From the NCBI RefSeq assembly GCF_900176505.1, contig NZ_FWYB01000001.1, positions 33,390-97,389 on the forward strand: a stretch of DNA of 64,000 bases, written 5' to 3'. The notes below the pieces were generated by a model. It did not search any database. It had not been told where the DNA came from and saw only the letters and a program-made list of their open reading frames with translations. This DNA is from Pedobacter nyackensis. GTDB taxonomy: Bacteria; Bacteroidota; Bacteroidia; Sphingobacteriales; Sphingobacteriaceae. Positions within the stretch are counted from its first letter, which is position 1, and each line of letters begins with the position of its first letter. The position numbers and the translations under genes are program-made. This document shows, piece by piece, positions 45,141 through 54,313 of the stretch.

Positions 45141-46634
45141 ATGATGCGTTTTATCAGAATTGTTGCTTTATTGCCTCTGGCAGGCTTGTTTATTCATTGC
45201 AATTCTTCCAAGCTTAGCAATCCGCCTGAACAACAGTTCCGGATAGGAGCGAGTACAGTTGGGATACAGTCGGTAGCGACGCATCTAAATGTGCCCTGGC
45301 AAATTGCATGGGGACCAGATCAGCAGATCTGGTATACGGAACAGTCGGGCAACATTAGCAAGGTAAATCCTGAGAACGGTAAAACTAAGCGGTTATTAAC
45401 TGTTCCTGATGTTTTTCGCGACCGAACATCCGGCTTGTTAGGAATGACCTTGCATCCCGATATGAAAGCTCATCCTTATGTTTTTATCAATTATACTGGA
45501 TATTCAAAAGAAAAGAACAAAGTCTCTAAAGTGGTTCGTTATACCTATAATGAGCTAAAAGATACACTGCTTAATCCTGTAGTTTTTCTGGAGTATCCAG
45601 CCTGGTCTTCGCACTTCGGTTCCCGCATTGTGATCGCACCGGATGGGATGGTGATGATCTCTACAGGAGATGGTGCTCAGGATGGTAATGCACAAAATAT
45701 CAAATCTCCAAATGGGAAAGTGCTGCGGTATAATTTAGAGGGGAAGATTCCTGTTGATAATCCGGTTAAGGGGAATGCAGTATGGGCCTGGGGACTTCGT
45801 AATCCTCAGGGACTTGTATATGCTAATGGCAAGTTATATTGTTCCGACCATGGTGATGCTACTGATGATGAGGTTAACCTGATTCGCAAAGGAGCCAATT
45901 ACGGATGGCCGTTTATAGAAGGTTTTGTAGATACTGAGAAGGAAAAACCCTTCGCCAAAGATGCTATAGTTATTGCTCCATTAAGATCATGGACGCCAAC
46001 AATTGCACCGGCAGGGATGGCTTATTATTCATCTGATAAAATCCCAGAACTTAAAGGCAGCCTGCTCTTAACTACGTTAAAAGGAAATAGTCTGCATTCC
46101 TTAACTTTGAATACCACCGGAACTGGCATCACTAAAGAGCTGAATTACTTTGAAAAAACATTTGGCAGGCTGCGTTCCGTATGTGTTTCTCCTGCCGGGG
46201 ATGTGTATGTAGCTACAAGTAACCGCGACTGGAATCCTAATGCTGCTCCGGCTAAAAATGACGACAGAATCATCCGGATTTATCGCCTGGATGCAAAACA
46301 TGCTAATCCAACAGCAAAATCGGCTGTTATTGTGCATAAAAGTACTGCGGTGTTGAATAAGGGCGCACTGCTTTATACCAATTACTGTGCATCTTGCCAT
46401 AAAGAGGACGGTAAGGGGATTGAAAATGCTTTTCCTGCCTTGTTAAAATCACCGGTAGTTGCCGGAGATAAAAATCAACTGATGCATACTGTGCTAAATG
46501 GTAAAAATGCAATGCCTAAATTTTCCTTTATTGAGGATAATGATCTGGCCGTTTTGCTTAGTTATGTCCGTAAACAGTTTGGGCCCGGAGCTGATGCTGT
46601 GTCCGCTGCTGATATAAAATCTGCAAAGAAGTAG
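45141..46634 (+). CDS. Glucose/sorbosone dehydrogenase-type beta-propeller fused to cytochrome c
   Basis: A 497-residue periplasmic lipoprotein (lipobox LFIHC, Cys near residue 20). The beta-propeller of soluble PQQ-dependent sugar dehydrogenases runs about 45-385 (LNVPWQIAWGPDQQIWYTEQSG, GLLGMTLHPDMKAHPYVFINYTGY, WSSHFGSRIVIAPDGMVMISTGDGAQDGNAQNI, WGLRNPQGLVYANGKLYCSDHGDATDDEVN). A C-terminal cytochrome c domain has the haem motif CASCH (Cys416, Cys419, His420) and a likely axial Met458. It would oxidise a sugar to its lactone and pass electrons on to the respiratory chain. It is the last gene of the locus. PQQ synthesis genes are not in the window. Confidence 0.9.
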   Translation: MMRFIRIVALLPLAGLFIHCNSSKLSNPPEQQFRIGASTVGIQSVATHLNVPWQIAWGPDQQIWYTEQSGNISKVNPENGKTKRLLTVPDVFRDRTSGLLGMTLHPDMKAHPYVFINYTGYSKEKNKVSKVVRYTYNELKDTLLNPVVFLEYPAWSSHFGSRIVIAPDGMVMISTGDGAQDGNAQNIKSPNGKVLRYNLEGKIPVDNPVKGNAVWAWGLRNPQGLVYANGKLYCSDHGDATDDEVNLIRKGANYGWPFIEGFVDTEKEKPFAKDAIVIAPLRSWTPTIAPAGMAYYSSDKIPELKGSLLLTTLKGNSLHSLTLNTTGTGITKELNYFEKTFGRLRSVCVSPAGDVYVATSNRDWNPNAAPAKNDDRIIRIYRLDAKHANPTAKSAVIVHKSTAVLNKGALLYTNYCASCHKEDGKGIENAFPALLKSPVVAGDKNQLMHTVLNGKNAMPKFSFIEDNDLAVLLSYVRKQFGPGADAVSAADIKSAKK

Positions 46635-46711
46635 TCTTAAAACAATTCTCTGATTCCCTATGTTTTAGCTAACAGAATCCTCTATTGGATAGGCTTAAAC
46701 AATTAAAAAAA

Positions 46712-47608
46712 ATGGGAACAGAAACCTTAATGACCCTCGCTATTATAATCGTATTATTCTTCATGGGGGTAAAAATAGTTCGGCCAACGCATAGAGGGCT
46801 GATCGAAAGGCTCGGAAAATACACGAAGTTTGCTCAGCCCGGCTTTCACTGGATTATTCCCTTTATCGATAAAATGTATGTGATCAACATCACTGAACAG
46901 ATGGTAGATGCACAGCCACAGGAAATTATAACCAACGATAACCTGAACGCCAGCGTGGATGCGCAGGTTTATTTCAGGGTAATGGAAAATGAAGAAAGTG
47001 TGAAAAGTTCGCTGTACAATGTGAACAACTACAAATTACAAATTGTAAATCTTGCCCGTACCACGCTGAGGAATATTATAGGCACCCTTACTTTAAGGTC
47101 GGCAAATAGCGAAAGGGGAAAAATCAACGCTGAATTACACAATACCTTAAGAAATGAAACTGCAACCTGGGGAATTGTAATTGTGCGTACAGAATTAAAA
47201 GAGATCGATCCGCCTAAAGATGTACAGGAGACCATGAATAAAGTCGTAAAAGCAGAAAATGAGAAGATAGCAGCTATCGATTATGCAACGGCAACGGAAA
47301 CAGCGGCAGATGGAGTGAAACGCGCAAAGATCAAAGAAGCAGAAGGATCAAGACAGGCAAAAATTCTGCATGCTGAAGGTGATGCTGAGGCCATTAAGCT
47401 GGTGAATGATGCGGCTAACGAGTACTTTATAGGCAATGCACAATTGTTAAGAAAGTTAGAAATGGTTGAGAATTCATTAAGGTCTAATGCTAAAATTGTG
47501 ATCCCAACCGGTTCAGAACTGGTAAATGTTATTGGTGAAATGGCCGGAATATTTCCAGTGGACCTAAAGAAAGGCAGGGAACGTGAAAAACTATCAAATG
47601 AAGATTGA
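46712..47608 (+). CDS. SPFH/Band 7 (stomatin/prohibitin-like) membrane protein
   Basis: About 298 residues: one N-terminal membrane helix (LMTLAIIIVLFFMGVKIV) and a stomatin-type SPFH domain (RGLIERLGKYTKFAQPGFHWIIPFIDKMYVINITEQMVDAQPQEIITNDNLNASVDAQVYFRV). A coiled coil rich in Ala and Glu follows from about 180. The ATG at 46712 is preferred over the TTG at 46685. SPFH proteins form large oligomers that organise membrane domains and protease partners; no NfeD partner is adjacent. Its end overlaps the start of the transketolase gene by 11 bp, suggesting co-expression. Confidence 0.9.
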   Translation: MGTETLMTLAIIIVLFFMGVKIVRPTHRGLIERLGKYTKFAQPGFHWIIPFIDKMYVINITEQMVDAQPQEIITNDNLNASVDAQVYFRVMENEESVKSSLYNVNNYKLQIVNLARTTLRNIIGTLTLRSANSERGKINAELHNTLRNETATWGIVIVRTELKEIDPPKDVQETMNKVVKAENEKIAAIDYATATETAADGVKRAKIKEAEGSRQAKILHAEGDAEAIKLVNDAANEYFIGNAQLLRKLEMVENSLRSNAKIVIPTGSELVNVIGEMAGIFPVDLKKGREREKLSNED

Positions 47609-49619
47609 TCCTATCCAGCAGCTGTGTATCAATACCGTTCGTGTATTGTCTATTGATGCTGTTCAAAGGGCAAATTCAGGACATCCTGGAACACCAATGG
47701 GGCTAGCGCCCATTGGTCATGTTTTGTGGACTGAAAGCATGACTTACAACCCAAAAAATCCGGAATGGGCAAATCGCGACCGTTTTATATTGTCTGCCGG
47801 ACATGCTTGCATGTTACAATATAGCTTTTTGTATTTAACGGGCTACGATATTACCATGAATGATATGAAGTCTTTCAGGCAATTACACAGCAAAACTGCC
47901 GGACACCCGGAGTATGGATTGTTGGCTGGGATCGAAGTAACCACAGGGCCATTGGGACAAGGTTTTGCCAATGGAATAGGCTTTGCAATTGCCCAAAAAC
48001 ATATGGCTAGACGTTACAATAAACCTGGTTTTGATTTGTTTGATTATAAAATTTATGCCATCTGCAGTGATGGAGATATGATGGAAGGCGTCAGTTCTGA
48101 AGCCGCTTCTATCGCAGGGCATCTGCAACTGGGCAATATCATTTACCTATACGATGATAACCACATTACGATTGAAGGAAATACAGAGCTGGCCTTTGAT
48201 GAAGATGTAGCACAACGCTTTGAAGCCTATGGTTGGCATGTACAGGTGTTGCCGGATGGAAATGATATTGATGCGCTTTCAGCAGCCATTAAAAATGCCC
48301 AAAAAGAAACTAAACGTCCTTCATTGATTAAGGTGCGGACCCATATTGGTTATGGTAGTCCGAATAAAATGGATACAGCAGCTGCTCATGGTGCCCCATT
48401 AGGCGAAGATGAGGTGAAGCTGGTGAAGAAAAATCTTGGCTTTGATCCAGACAAGCACTTTGAAGTGTCGCCTGAGGTTCAGCGTTATTATCGTGAAGCA
48501 GGGAAGAGAGGGATTAAAAAAGAGCAGGAATGGAATGAATTGTATAAGCGCTACAAAGAAAAGCATACAGCGTTGGCCAGTGAATATGAATTAATAAGCA
48601 GTGGTAAACTGCCTGAAGGATGGAAAGAGAAATTGCCGGTTTTTAAAGCTGGGGAAGAAAAAATAGCAACCCGTAAAGCATCAGGGAAAGTGCTGAATGC
48701 GATTGCTGGTGATCTACCTAATTTGATGGGCGGTTCTGCTGATCTTTCGCCTTCCACTGATACTGACCTGAAAGCGTATGAATCATTTTCTTCAGGACAC
48801 TACAGCGGCCGTATTTTTCATTTCGGAGTTAGGGAACATGCTATGGGAGCCATATTGAATGGAATGGCACTAAGTAAATGCATTATTCCTTACGGCGCTA
48901 CATTTCTTATATTTTCAGATTATATGCGGCCGCCTATTCGGCTGGCAGCGATCATGAAAATCCGGCCAATATTTATTTACACGCACGATAGTATAGCTTT
49001 GGGAGAAGATGGTACCACCCATCAACCTGTAGAGCAGCTGATCGGTTTAAGGTCGGTCCCTAATTTAACGGTGATCCGTCCGGCGGATGCAAATGAAACT
49101 GCCCAGGCATGGCGGGTAGCACTCGAGCATTCCGGTGGTCCGGTCGCCCTGATTTTAACCAGGCAGGAACTGCCGGTTATTGACCAGGAAAAATATACCA
49201 AAGCGACTAAACTTGAAAAGGGAGCCTATATACTTTCAGAATCTGAAAAACCAGCACAGATTATACTGATAGGTACAGGCTCGGAAGTTCAGTTGTTATT
49301 AAATGCTCAGCAACAATTGAAAGCCAAAAATGTTGCAGCAAGGGTGATCAGTATGCCTTCCTGGGAATTGTTCGAAAAGCAAGATGACGTTTACAAAGAA
49401 AAGATCTTTCCAAAAGCTTTAAGAAAACGATTGGCCGTAGAAGCAGGATCTCCATTGGGTTGGCATAAATATGTAACCGATGAGGGCGATGTAATTGGCA
49501 TCAATAAATTTGGCGAATCTGCTCCTGGTGAAGAAGTGTGGGAAGAATATGGCTTTACTGCAGAAAATGTGGTAAAAAGAGCAATGGCATTACTGGAGGA
49601 ACTTAAATCCTCCGTTTAA
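47598..49619 (+). CDS. tkt: Transketolase
   Basis: A 673-residue thiamine-diphosphate enzyme of the pentose phosphate pathway that moves two-carbon units between sugar phosphates. The ATG at 47598 is chosen over a GTG at 47583. The first domain includes RANSGHPGTPMGLAPIGHVLW, GPLGQGFANGIGFAIAQK and the diphosphate-binding GDGDMMEGVSSEAASIAGHLQLGNIIYLYDDN region. The pyrimidine domain includes FGVREHAMGAILNGMALS and DSIALGEDGTTHQPVEQL. The C-terminal domain is also complete. It is followed 14 bp later by the aldolase gene, so they probably form an operon. Confidence 0.97.
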   Translation: MKIDPIQQLCINTVRVLSIDAVQRANSGHPGTPMGLAPIGHVLWTESMTYNPKNPEWANRDRFILSAGHACMLQYSFLYLTGYDITMNDMKSFRQLHSKTAGHPEYGLLAGIEVTTGPLGQGFANGIGFAIAQKHMARRYNKPGFDLFDYKIYAICSDGDMMEGVSSEAASIAGHLQLGNIIYLYDDNHITIEGNTELAFDEDVAQRFEAYGWHVQVLPDGNDIDALSAAIKNAQKETKRPSLIKVRTHIGYGSPNKMDTAAAHGAPLGEDEVKLVKKNLGFDPDKHFEVSPEVQRYYREAGKRGIKKEQEWNELYKRYKEKHTALASEYELISSGKLPEGWKEKLPVFKAGEEKIATRKASGKVLNAIAGDLPNLMGGSADLSPSTDTDLKAYESFSSGHYSGRIFHFGVREHAMGAILNGMALSKCIIPYGATFLIFSDYMRPPIRLAAIMKIRPIFIYTHDSIALGEDGTTHQPVEQLIGLRSVPNLTVIRPADANETAQAWRVALEHSGGPVALILTRQELPVIDQEKYTKATKLEKGAYILSESEKPAQIILIGTGSEVQLLLNAQQQLKAKNVAARVISMPSWELFEKQDDVYKEKIFPKALRKRLAVEAGSPLGWHKYVTDEGDVIGINKFGESAPGEEVWEEYGFTAENVVKRAMALLEELKSSV

Positions 49620-49633
49620 TTATACACATCGTT

Positions 49634-50662
49634 ATGTACACATTGGAACTTAAAAATATCGCTGAAAGGCTTATGGCCGACGATAAAGGATTGTTAGCAA
49701 TGGATGAAAGTCTGGGAACCTGTAACAAAAGGTTCAAAGCATTGGGGATACCGGAAACAGAAGAATTCAGACGAAAGTATCGGGAATTGATAGTGACTAC
49801 GCCCAATTTGGAAGAAAGCATCAGTGGTGCAATTCTTTTTGAGGAAACGCTTTATCAAAAAACAGAAACCGGCACCTCCTTTCTGGATATACTGGAGCAT
49901 AAAGGAATTATTTCAGGAATAAAAGTCGATAAGGGAGTTGTTTTATTACCGAAATTTCCAGGCGAGAAGATCGCAGAAGGGCTGGATGGAATGCGTGAAC
50001 GGTTAGCGGGCTATTATGAGCTGGGTTTACGGTTCGCCAAGTTTCGCGCAGTTATTGCCATTGATGAGGGAATTCCTACAAAAACCTGCATAAAAGCGAA
50101 TGCTTTTACCCTGGGGAGGTACGCTGCGCTTTGTCAGGAAGCCGGAATTGTGCCTGTTGTAGAGCCTGAAGTGCTTATGGATGGGGATCATAGCATTCAA
50201 CGATGTGCCGAGGTTACACGGGATGTATTGAAGGCAGTTTTTAATGAATTGTACGAACAACGGGTTTCGCTGGAAGGAATGATCCTAAAGCCGAATATGA
50301 TTTTGCCGGGATTGGCCTGTTCAGATCAGCGCGATACAGAGGAAATCGCCGCAGAGACCATCACTTCTTTTCTTAGAGTAGTTCCTGCTGCTGTAGGAGG
50401 TATTGCATTCCTTTCCGGTGGACAAGCTTATCAGCTTGCTTCGGAACGTTTAAATATGATGCAGCATAGGTACGGACAATTGATGCCATGGCCTTTAACG
50501 TTTTCTTTTTCAAGGGCCATACAGCAGCCAGCTCTGGATATCTGGAAAGGGGAAGACAAGAATAAGGAGGCTGCCCAGGAAATGTTGTACCATCGTGCCG
50601 CTTGTAATAGCGCCGCCCGCAGGGCAGAATATAGCGCGGCAATGGAGCAAATTAAGGCCTAA
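49634..50662 (+). CDS. Class I fructose-bisphosphate aldolase
   Basis: A 342-residue Schiff-base aldolase splitting fructose 1,6-bisphosphate. The N-terminal block is LLAMDESLGTCNKRFKALGI; VDKGVVLLP and KFRAVIAIDEGIPT follow. The Schiff-base lysine is in LEGMILKPNMILPG (near residue 220), and GGIAFLSGGQ is the phosphate-binding loop. The C-terminal NSAARRAEYSAAMEQ matches the eukaryote-like class I enzymes found in many bacteria. It is in an operon with transketolase. Confidence 0.95.
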   Translation: MYTLELKNIAERLMADDKGLLAMDESLGTCNKRFKALGIPETEEFRRKYRELIVTTPNLEESISGAILFEETLYQKTETGTSFLDILEHKGIISGIKVDKGVVLLPKFPGEKIAEGLDGMRERLAGYYELGLRFAKFRAVIAIDEGIPTKTCIKANAFTLGRYAALCQEAGIVPVVEPEVLMDGDHSIQRCAEVTRDVLKAVFNELYEQRVSLEGMILKPNMILPGLACSDQRDTEEIAAETITSFLRVVPAAVGGIAFLSGGQAYQLASERLNMMQHRYGQLMPWPLTFSFSRAIQQPALDIWKGEDKNKEAAQEMLYHRAACNSAARRAEYSAAMEQIKA

Positions 50663-50679
50663 TAACCCGATGAGCTGAT

Positions 50680-52227
50680 TTACCTCCGCTTAAAGTGAAT
50701 TTTAAAAGTGGTACCCTTGTCCACTTCGCTTTCCACGTAAACCTTTCCGCCCATTGCTTCTATCTGGTTTTTGGTGATAAATAAGCCTATTCCCCGGGCG
50801 TCTTTATTACCGTGGAAAGTTTTATACATACCGAACATTTTATCTCTGTTGAGGTTTAAATCGATGCCCAGGCCATTATCTTGTATACTTAAAATCACTA
50901 AATTATCTTTTGTTTCGGCTGAGAGTTTAATCACGGGTTTTCGTTCTTTAGCGTGATACTTGATAGAATTGGTTAAAAAATTAAGTAAGATACTATCCAG
51001 GTAGGCGGGGACTGCGCTGATGATAATATTTTTCTCTACCTCGTTGATACATTTCACTCTTTCAGCCTTTAATAGCGCCTCAATACTTCCAATGGCCCCA
51101 TTTATGGCTTTGCCAAGGTTGACTTCCGTTAAGTTTTCATGCGTTGTGGTATTTACGGCAACCACTTCATTCAGGTGGCCAACGGTTTCCTGAAGATTGG
51201 TGGCTGCATGGCGAAACATCTTGAACAATTCATTTCTGGAATGTTCATCTGTATCAGTCTCTATAAAACTAAGCAGCATGGTAAGGTTTCCGGAATGGGA
51301 GCGGAGGTTATGGGAAACAATATGTGCAAAATTGAGTAGTCGTCTGTTTTGGTCGTTGGTTACAGCTAAAACAGATTTAACTTCAATTTCAGCCTCTTTG
51401 ATTTTACTGATGTCTGTGATTTGTGAGATAAAGTGAAGTGGTTTTCCATAGCTATCTTTTACAATAGATACTGCTAAAATGGCCCAAACGATCTGGCCGT
51501 TTTTATGAAAGTACCTCTTTTCCATCTGGTAAGATTCTCTTTTTCCTTCAAGGGCCTCATTCACCAGGTTTAAATCTTTATCCAGGTCATCAGGGTGGGT
51601 AATGTCCTGAAAGGCAAGTTTTATCAATTCTGATGAGGTGTATCCGAGAATTTCAGATAAGCTGTTGTTAATGCGAAGCCATTTTCCTTTTAAACTTACA
51701 ATAGCCATTCCTATCGCTGCATTTTCAAAAGCCCGTTGAAATCTCTCTTCACTGATCCTGAATCTTTCATTCAGATATTGAAACTCCTGTGCTAAATCAA
51801 TAGGCTTATTAAGTTGTTTGACTCTCCGGCGGCCATGAGCGGGGATAGCCTGTTTAATGGCAATGAACAAACCTGATGGATTGCCATCTTTGTTTTCGGT
51901 AATAAGTCCTGTGCAAATGGTTTGTAACACAGAGCCATCAAAATGTCGATAAGACACATGATATTGAGCCGCGGGGTCGAAATCTTTACCATCCAGATTT
52001 TCTATTAGTTTTTGCAGCTCATCTTCCTGAATAATTGATTCGCGTTTGGTTATTTTGTCCGATACATCATAACCTAAAGTTTGTTTGCATTCTGGGTTTG
52101 TCCAAATTTGCTGAATATCTTCTAAATTACAATACCAGAATCCCTTTGGTGGTGAATCAATAATGAAATTCAGAAGTCGGTCGTTTGTTTTTATCAGTTG
52201 ATAAAAATCATTTTTCAGCGTTCCCAT
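50680..52227 (-). CDS. Orphan PAS-domain sensor histidine kinase
   Basis: A 515-residue cytoplasmic kinase with no membrane helix. The PAS domains lie at about 20-130 (WTNPECKQTLGYDVSDKITKRESIIQEDELQKL) and about 160-280 (ENAAIGMAIVSLKGKWLRINNSLSEILGYTSSELIKLAFQDITHPDDLDKDL), with a PAC extension. The H-box is HIVSHNLRSHSGNLTMLLSFIE (phospho-His near 312). The ATPase part has N-box NSIKYH, DNGLGIDL and GIGLFITKNQIEAMGG. There is no receiver domain and no response-regulator gene next door, so the partner is elsewhere. The sensed signal is unknown. Confidence 0.92.
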   Translation of the reverse strand: MGTLKNDFYQLIKTNDRLLNFIIDSPPKGFWYCNLEDIQQIWTNPECKQTLGYDVSDKITKRESIIQEDELQKLIENLDGKDFDPAAQYHVSYRHFDGSVLQTICTGLITENKDGNPSGLFIAIKQAIPAHGRRRVKQLNKPIDLAQEFQYLNERFRISEERFQRAFENAAIGMAIVSLKGKWLRINNSLSEILGYTSSELIKLAFQDITHPDDLDKDLNLVNEALEGKRESYQMEKRYFHKNGQIVWAILAVSIVKDSYGKPLHFISQITDISKIKEAEIEVKSVLAVTNDQNRRLLNFAHIVSHNLRSHSGNLTMLLSFIETDTDEHSRNELFKMFRHAATNLQETVGHLNEVVAVNTTTHENLTEVNLGKAINGAIGSIEALLKAERVKCINEVEKNIIISAVPAYLDSILLNFLTNSIKYHAKERKPVIKLSAETKDNLVILSIQDNGLGIDLNLNRDKMFGMYKTFHGNKDARGIGLFITKNQIEAMGGKVYVESEVDKGTTFKIHFKRR

Positions 52228-52346
52228 AAAATATCTATATCCCTGATTGTCTGGCTTATTGACTAAGCACTACATTGTATTAATTTACGAATTATAAGTA
52301 GTATTTTTCAATTGCTAATTGAAATTTTTATTACAAGGGTGTGGTG

Positions 52347-53456
52347 CTATAAACTGTCCGGTAGCTTTTCCGCCAAACGTAAATAAGGAGGGTGCAAATG
52401 ATGAACAAAAGAAGTGCTCGGATTATCCGGATACACTTTGTAATAGTCCTCATCCGCAAGTAATAAAACCATATTTCCTGTCCTCACATAGTTACTGCTG
52501 TCGAAATATTTAGGCGGCGTATAACCCGGAATTTGTTCCTTTACCATTTTAGAGGTAAACGTACCCAGGTATTTTTGATAATTTCTTTGTGCTCTTCTGG
52601 TAGGTTTATCTAAACGATTGAAAGCATACCTCATGGCCAGGTTCTTAGGGAAAGGCATTTTGCTAATTGTTGCTTTCACGTTTGTAAAAGGATTCGTTGC
52701 GTTAAAATCATTAAGGGTTTGGACAGACATCGGTGTTTCGGGAACCCAATCGGCAGAGTTAACCATGTTGTAGGCCCAATTGCGTGTGGTAGCTTCATAA
52801 TCGTAGGCGAAAAATAAGTTTCCGGGTTTAGGAGCTGCGGTGCAATAGGTTTTAAAACGGATATCGGCTGGCACCTGGTTCTGTTGTTGCAAATTGTATA
52901 AGTAGGCCGTTAGCAGGTAAGCAATGGCACCACCCTGACTATGTCCCGTAATGATCACCTCTTTGATACCTTGTTTATAGCAGGAGTCAATTTTATGAAG
53001 AATGCCTTTCGACATAAAGGCGAGACTGATCATCCAGCCGGTATGAACTGCTGCTTTCGGGTTCGCGGCAAGCTGGTATTTGAACGTATCTGTTTTTGAT
53101 ATCTGCAACTCACCCGTTGCAGGTATCATAGCGGCATAAAAATTGGCCAGCCAGCTGACCGTATTTTGAGTTGTACCTCTTAAACTGATCACGGCAGTTG
53201 AACTCAATGTATCATTTGGCTTTCCTACCCACAAATCCCAGCGATTATCCAGTCCCGTTACGGGAGACCGGTAGTCCATTTTATAGTGTACAGGTTCAGG
53301 AAAGGTTTTTACATAATCCCCCTCTCCAAAGCGGGAAGATATTTTCAACATTTCTATACATTCGGCTTTGTTGAAGCCTGGTTTAAGTAGCTGTGCATAA
53401 CTGGATCCGAAAATCAGGATGGATAAAAAAGCAGTTAAATAAATGGTCTTTTTCAT
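52347..53456 (-). CDS. Secreted class 3-type lipase (alpha/beta-hydrolase)
   Basis: A 369-residue exported protein (signal peptide MKKTIYLTAFLSILIFGSSYAQ). The nucleophile elbow is GHSQGGAIAYLLTAYLYN (Ser near residue 172), as in fungal-type lipases. Candidate Asp and His residues follow in NSADWVPETPM and in SFVHHLHPPYLRL near the C-terminus. It probably cleaves ester bonds of lipids in the periplasm or outside. It lies 23 bp downstream of the gene at 53480, so it belongs to a leftward group. Confidence 0.87.
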   Translation of the reverse strand: MKKTIYLTAFLSILIFGSSYAQLLKPGFNKAECIEMLKISSRFGEGDYVKTFPEPVHYKMDYRSPVTGLDNRWDLWVGKPNDTLSSTAVISLRGTTQNTVSWLANFYAAMIPATGELQISKTDTFKYQLAANPKAAVHTGWMISLAFMSKGILHKIDSCYKQGIKEVIITGHSQGGAIAYLLTAYLYNLQQQNQVPADIRFKTYCTAAPKPGNLFFAYDYEATTRNWAYNMVNSADWVPETPMSVQTLNDFNATNPFTNVKATISKMPFPKNLAMRYAFNRLDKPTRRAQRNYQKYLGTFTSKMVKEQIPGYTPPKYFDSSNYVRTGNMVLLLADEDYYKVYPDNPSTSFVHHLHPPYLRLAEKLPDSL

Positions 53457-53479
53457 TTCTTTAGTTTAAGCTGTATTTG

Positions 53480-54313
53480 TTATTTTCCTTTCAGCCAGGT
53501 TTTCATCCGTTTAAAAAAATCTTTTTTTAAGGGCTTAGGCTTGCCATCGTGAGTTACCTGATGGGTATAGTTATATTGGAGTTGCTGCGTGTATGCAGAT
53601 AAATGCGGTGCCGATTTAAGTTCTTCTAAAAAAGGGACAACATTATGGTTGAGGGTTGCATTGAGAGAAATCCCCTGATATTCACTCCTCACTACTTCAG
53701 CTGCATTTTTATTGATGGCCGGGCTGCCATTTTCAGCAAAGTAATCCATATGGAAAATCTCAGGGTCCAGCTTCCTTAGTCTTTTGGTTCCCTTTCTTTC
53801 GTTTCTCCATGGGTGTTCATTGGCCATTAATTGTTGTTTTAAAAAGGCCTTGTCCCATAGTGATACCTGGTGCGACATTAAGAAGTCACTTTCTTTATTA
53901 TTTAAAACGGAGACATTGAAGCCTTTAATGAACATATCTGTGCTGTTTGTTTTAAAAACAGGTGATGAGTTGAGTTTAACCAAGGGCCATTTATTTGCTA
54001 AAACTAAATCGAAAAGTTGGGTAAATACTTCTTCATCTACGGGTTTGCTTAGCCACATGTCTTCCTGAAAATAGATCACGTAGTCTTCGTCAATCTGATC
54101 AAGCAAATTTGAAAGACGGTTGGTCCATTCTCCCTTACCTGATTTGATATTTTTAAAATGCTTAAAGTCAACCGATTTCTCTTCAGTTGCAAAATAATAA
54201 TTTACCGGGATTTCAAAATCCCAATATTTTGAAAAAAAATACTCAAAACCTTTAAACAGCAATTCGTATCTATCGCAGGCATGTACAATTACTGCTATTT
54301 TATTTTTTATCAT
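53480..54313 (-). CDS. Unrecognised protein, possibly glycosyltransferase-like
   Basis: A 277-residue cytoplasmic protein without a family I can name. The start KIAVIVHACDRYELLFKGFEYFF and the middle DEDYVIYFQEDMWLSKPVDEEVF resemble nucleotide-sugar-dependent transferases, where the acidic QED would stand for the metal-binding DxD. The C-terminal end is basic. Its ATG overlaps the end of the ACC-deaminase-like gene by 4 bp (ATGA), which implies coupled translation. A glycosyltransferase role is only a suggestion from fold-like features. Confidence 0.72.
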   Translation of the reverse strand: MIKNKIAVIVHACDRYELLFKGFEYFFSKYWDFEIPVNYYFATEEKSVDFKHFKNIKSGKGEWTNRLSNLLDQIDEDYVIYFQEDMWLSKPVDEEVFTQLFDLVLANKWPLVKLNSSPVFKTNSTDMFIKGFNVSVLNNKESDFLMSHQVSLWDKAFLKQQLMANEHPWRNERKGTKRLRKLDPEIFHMDYFAENGSPAINKNAAEVVRSEYQGISLNATLNHNVVPFLEELKSAPHLSAYTQQLQYNYTHQVTHDGKPKPLKKDFFKRMKTWLKGK

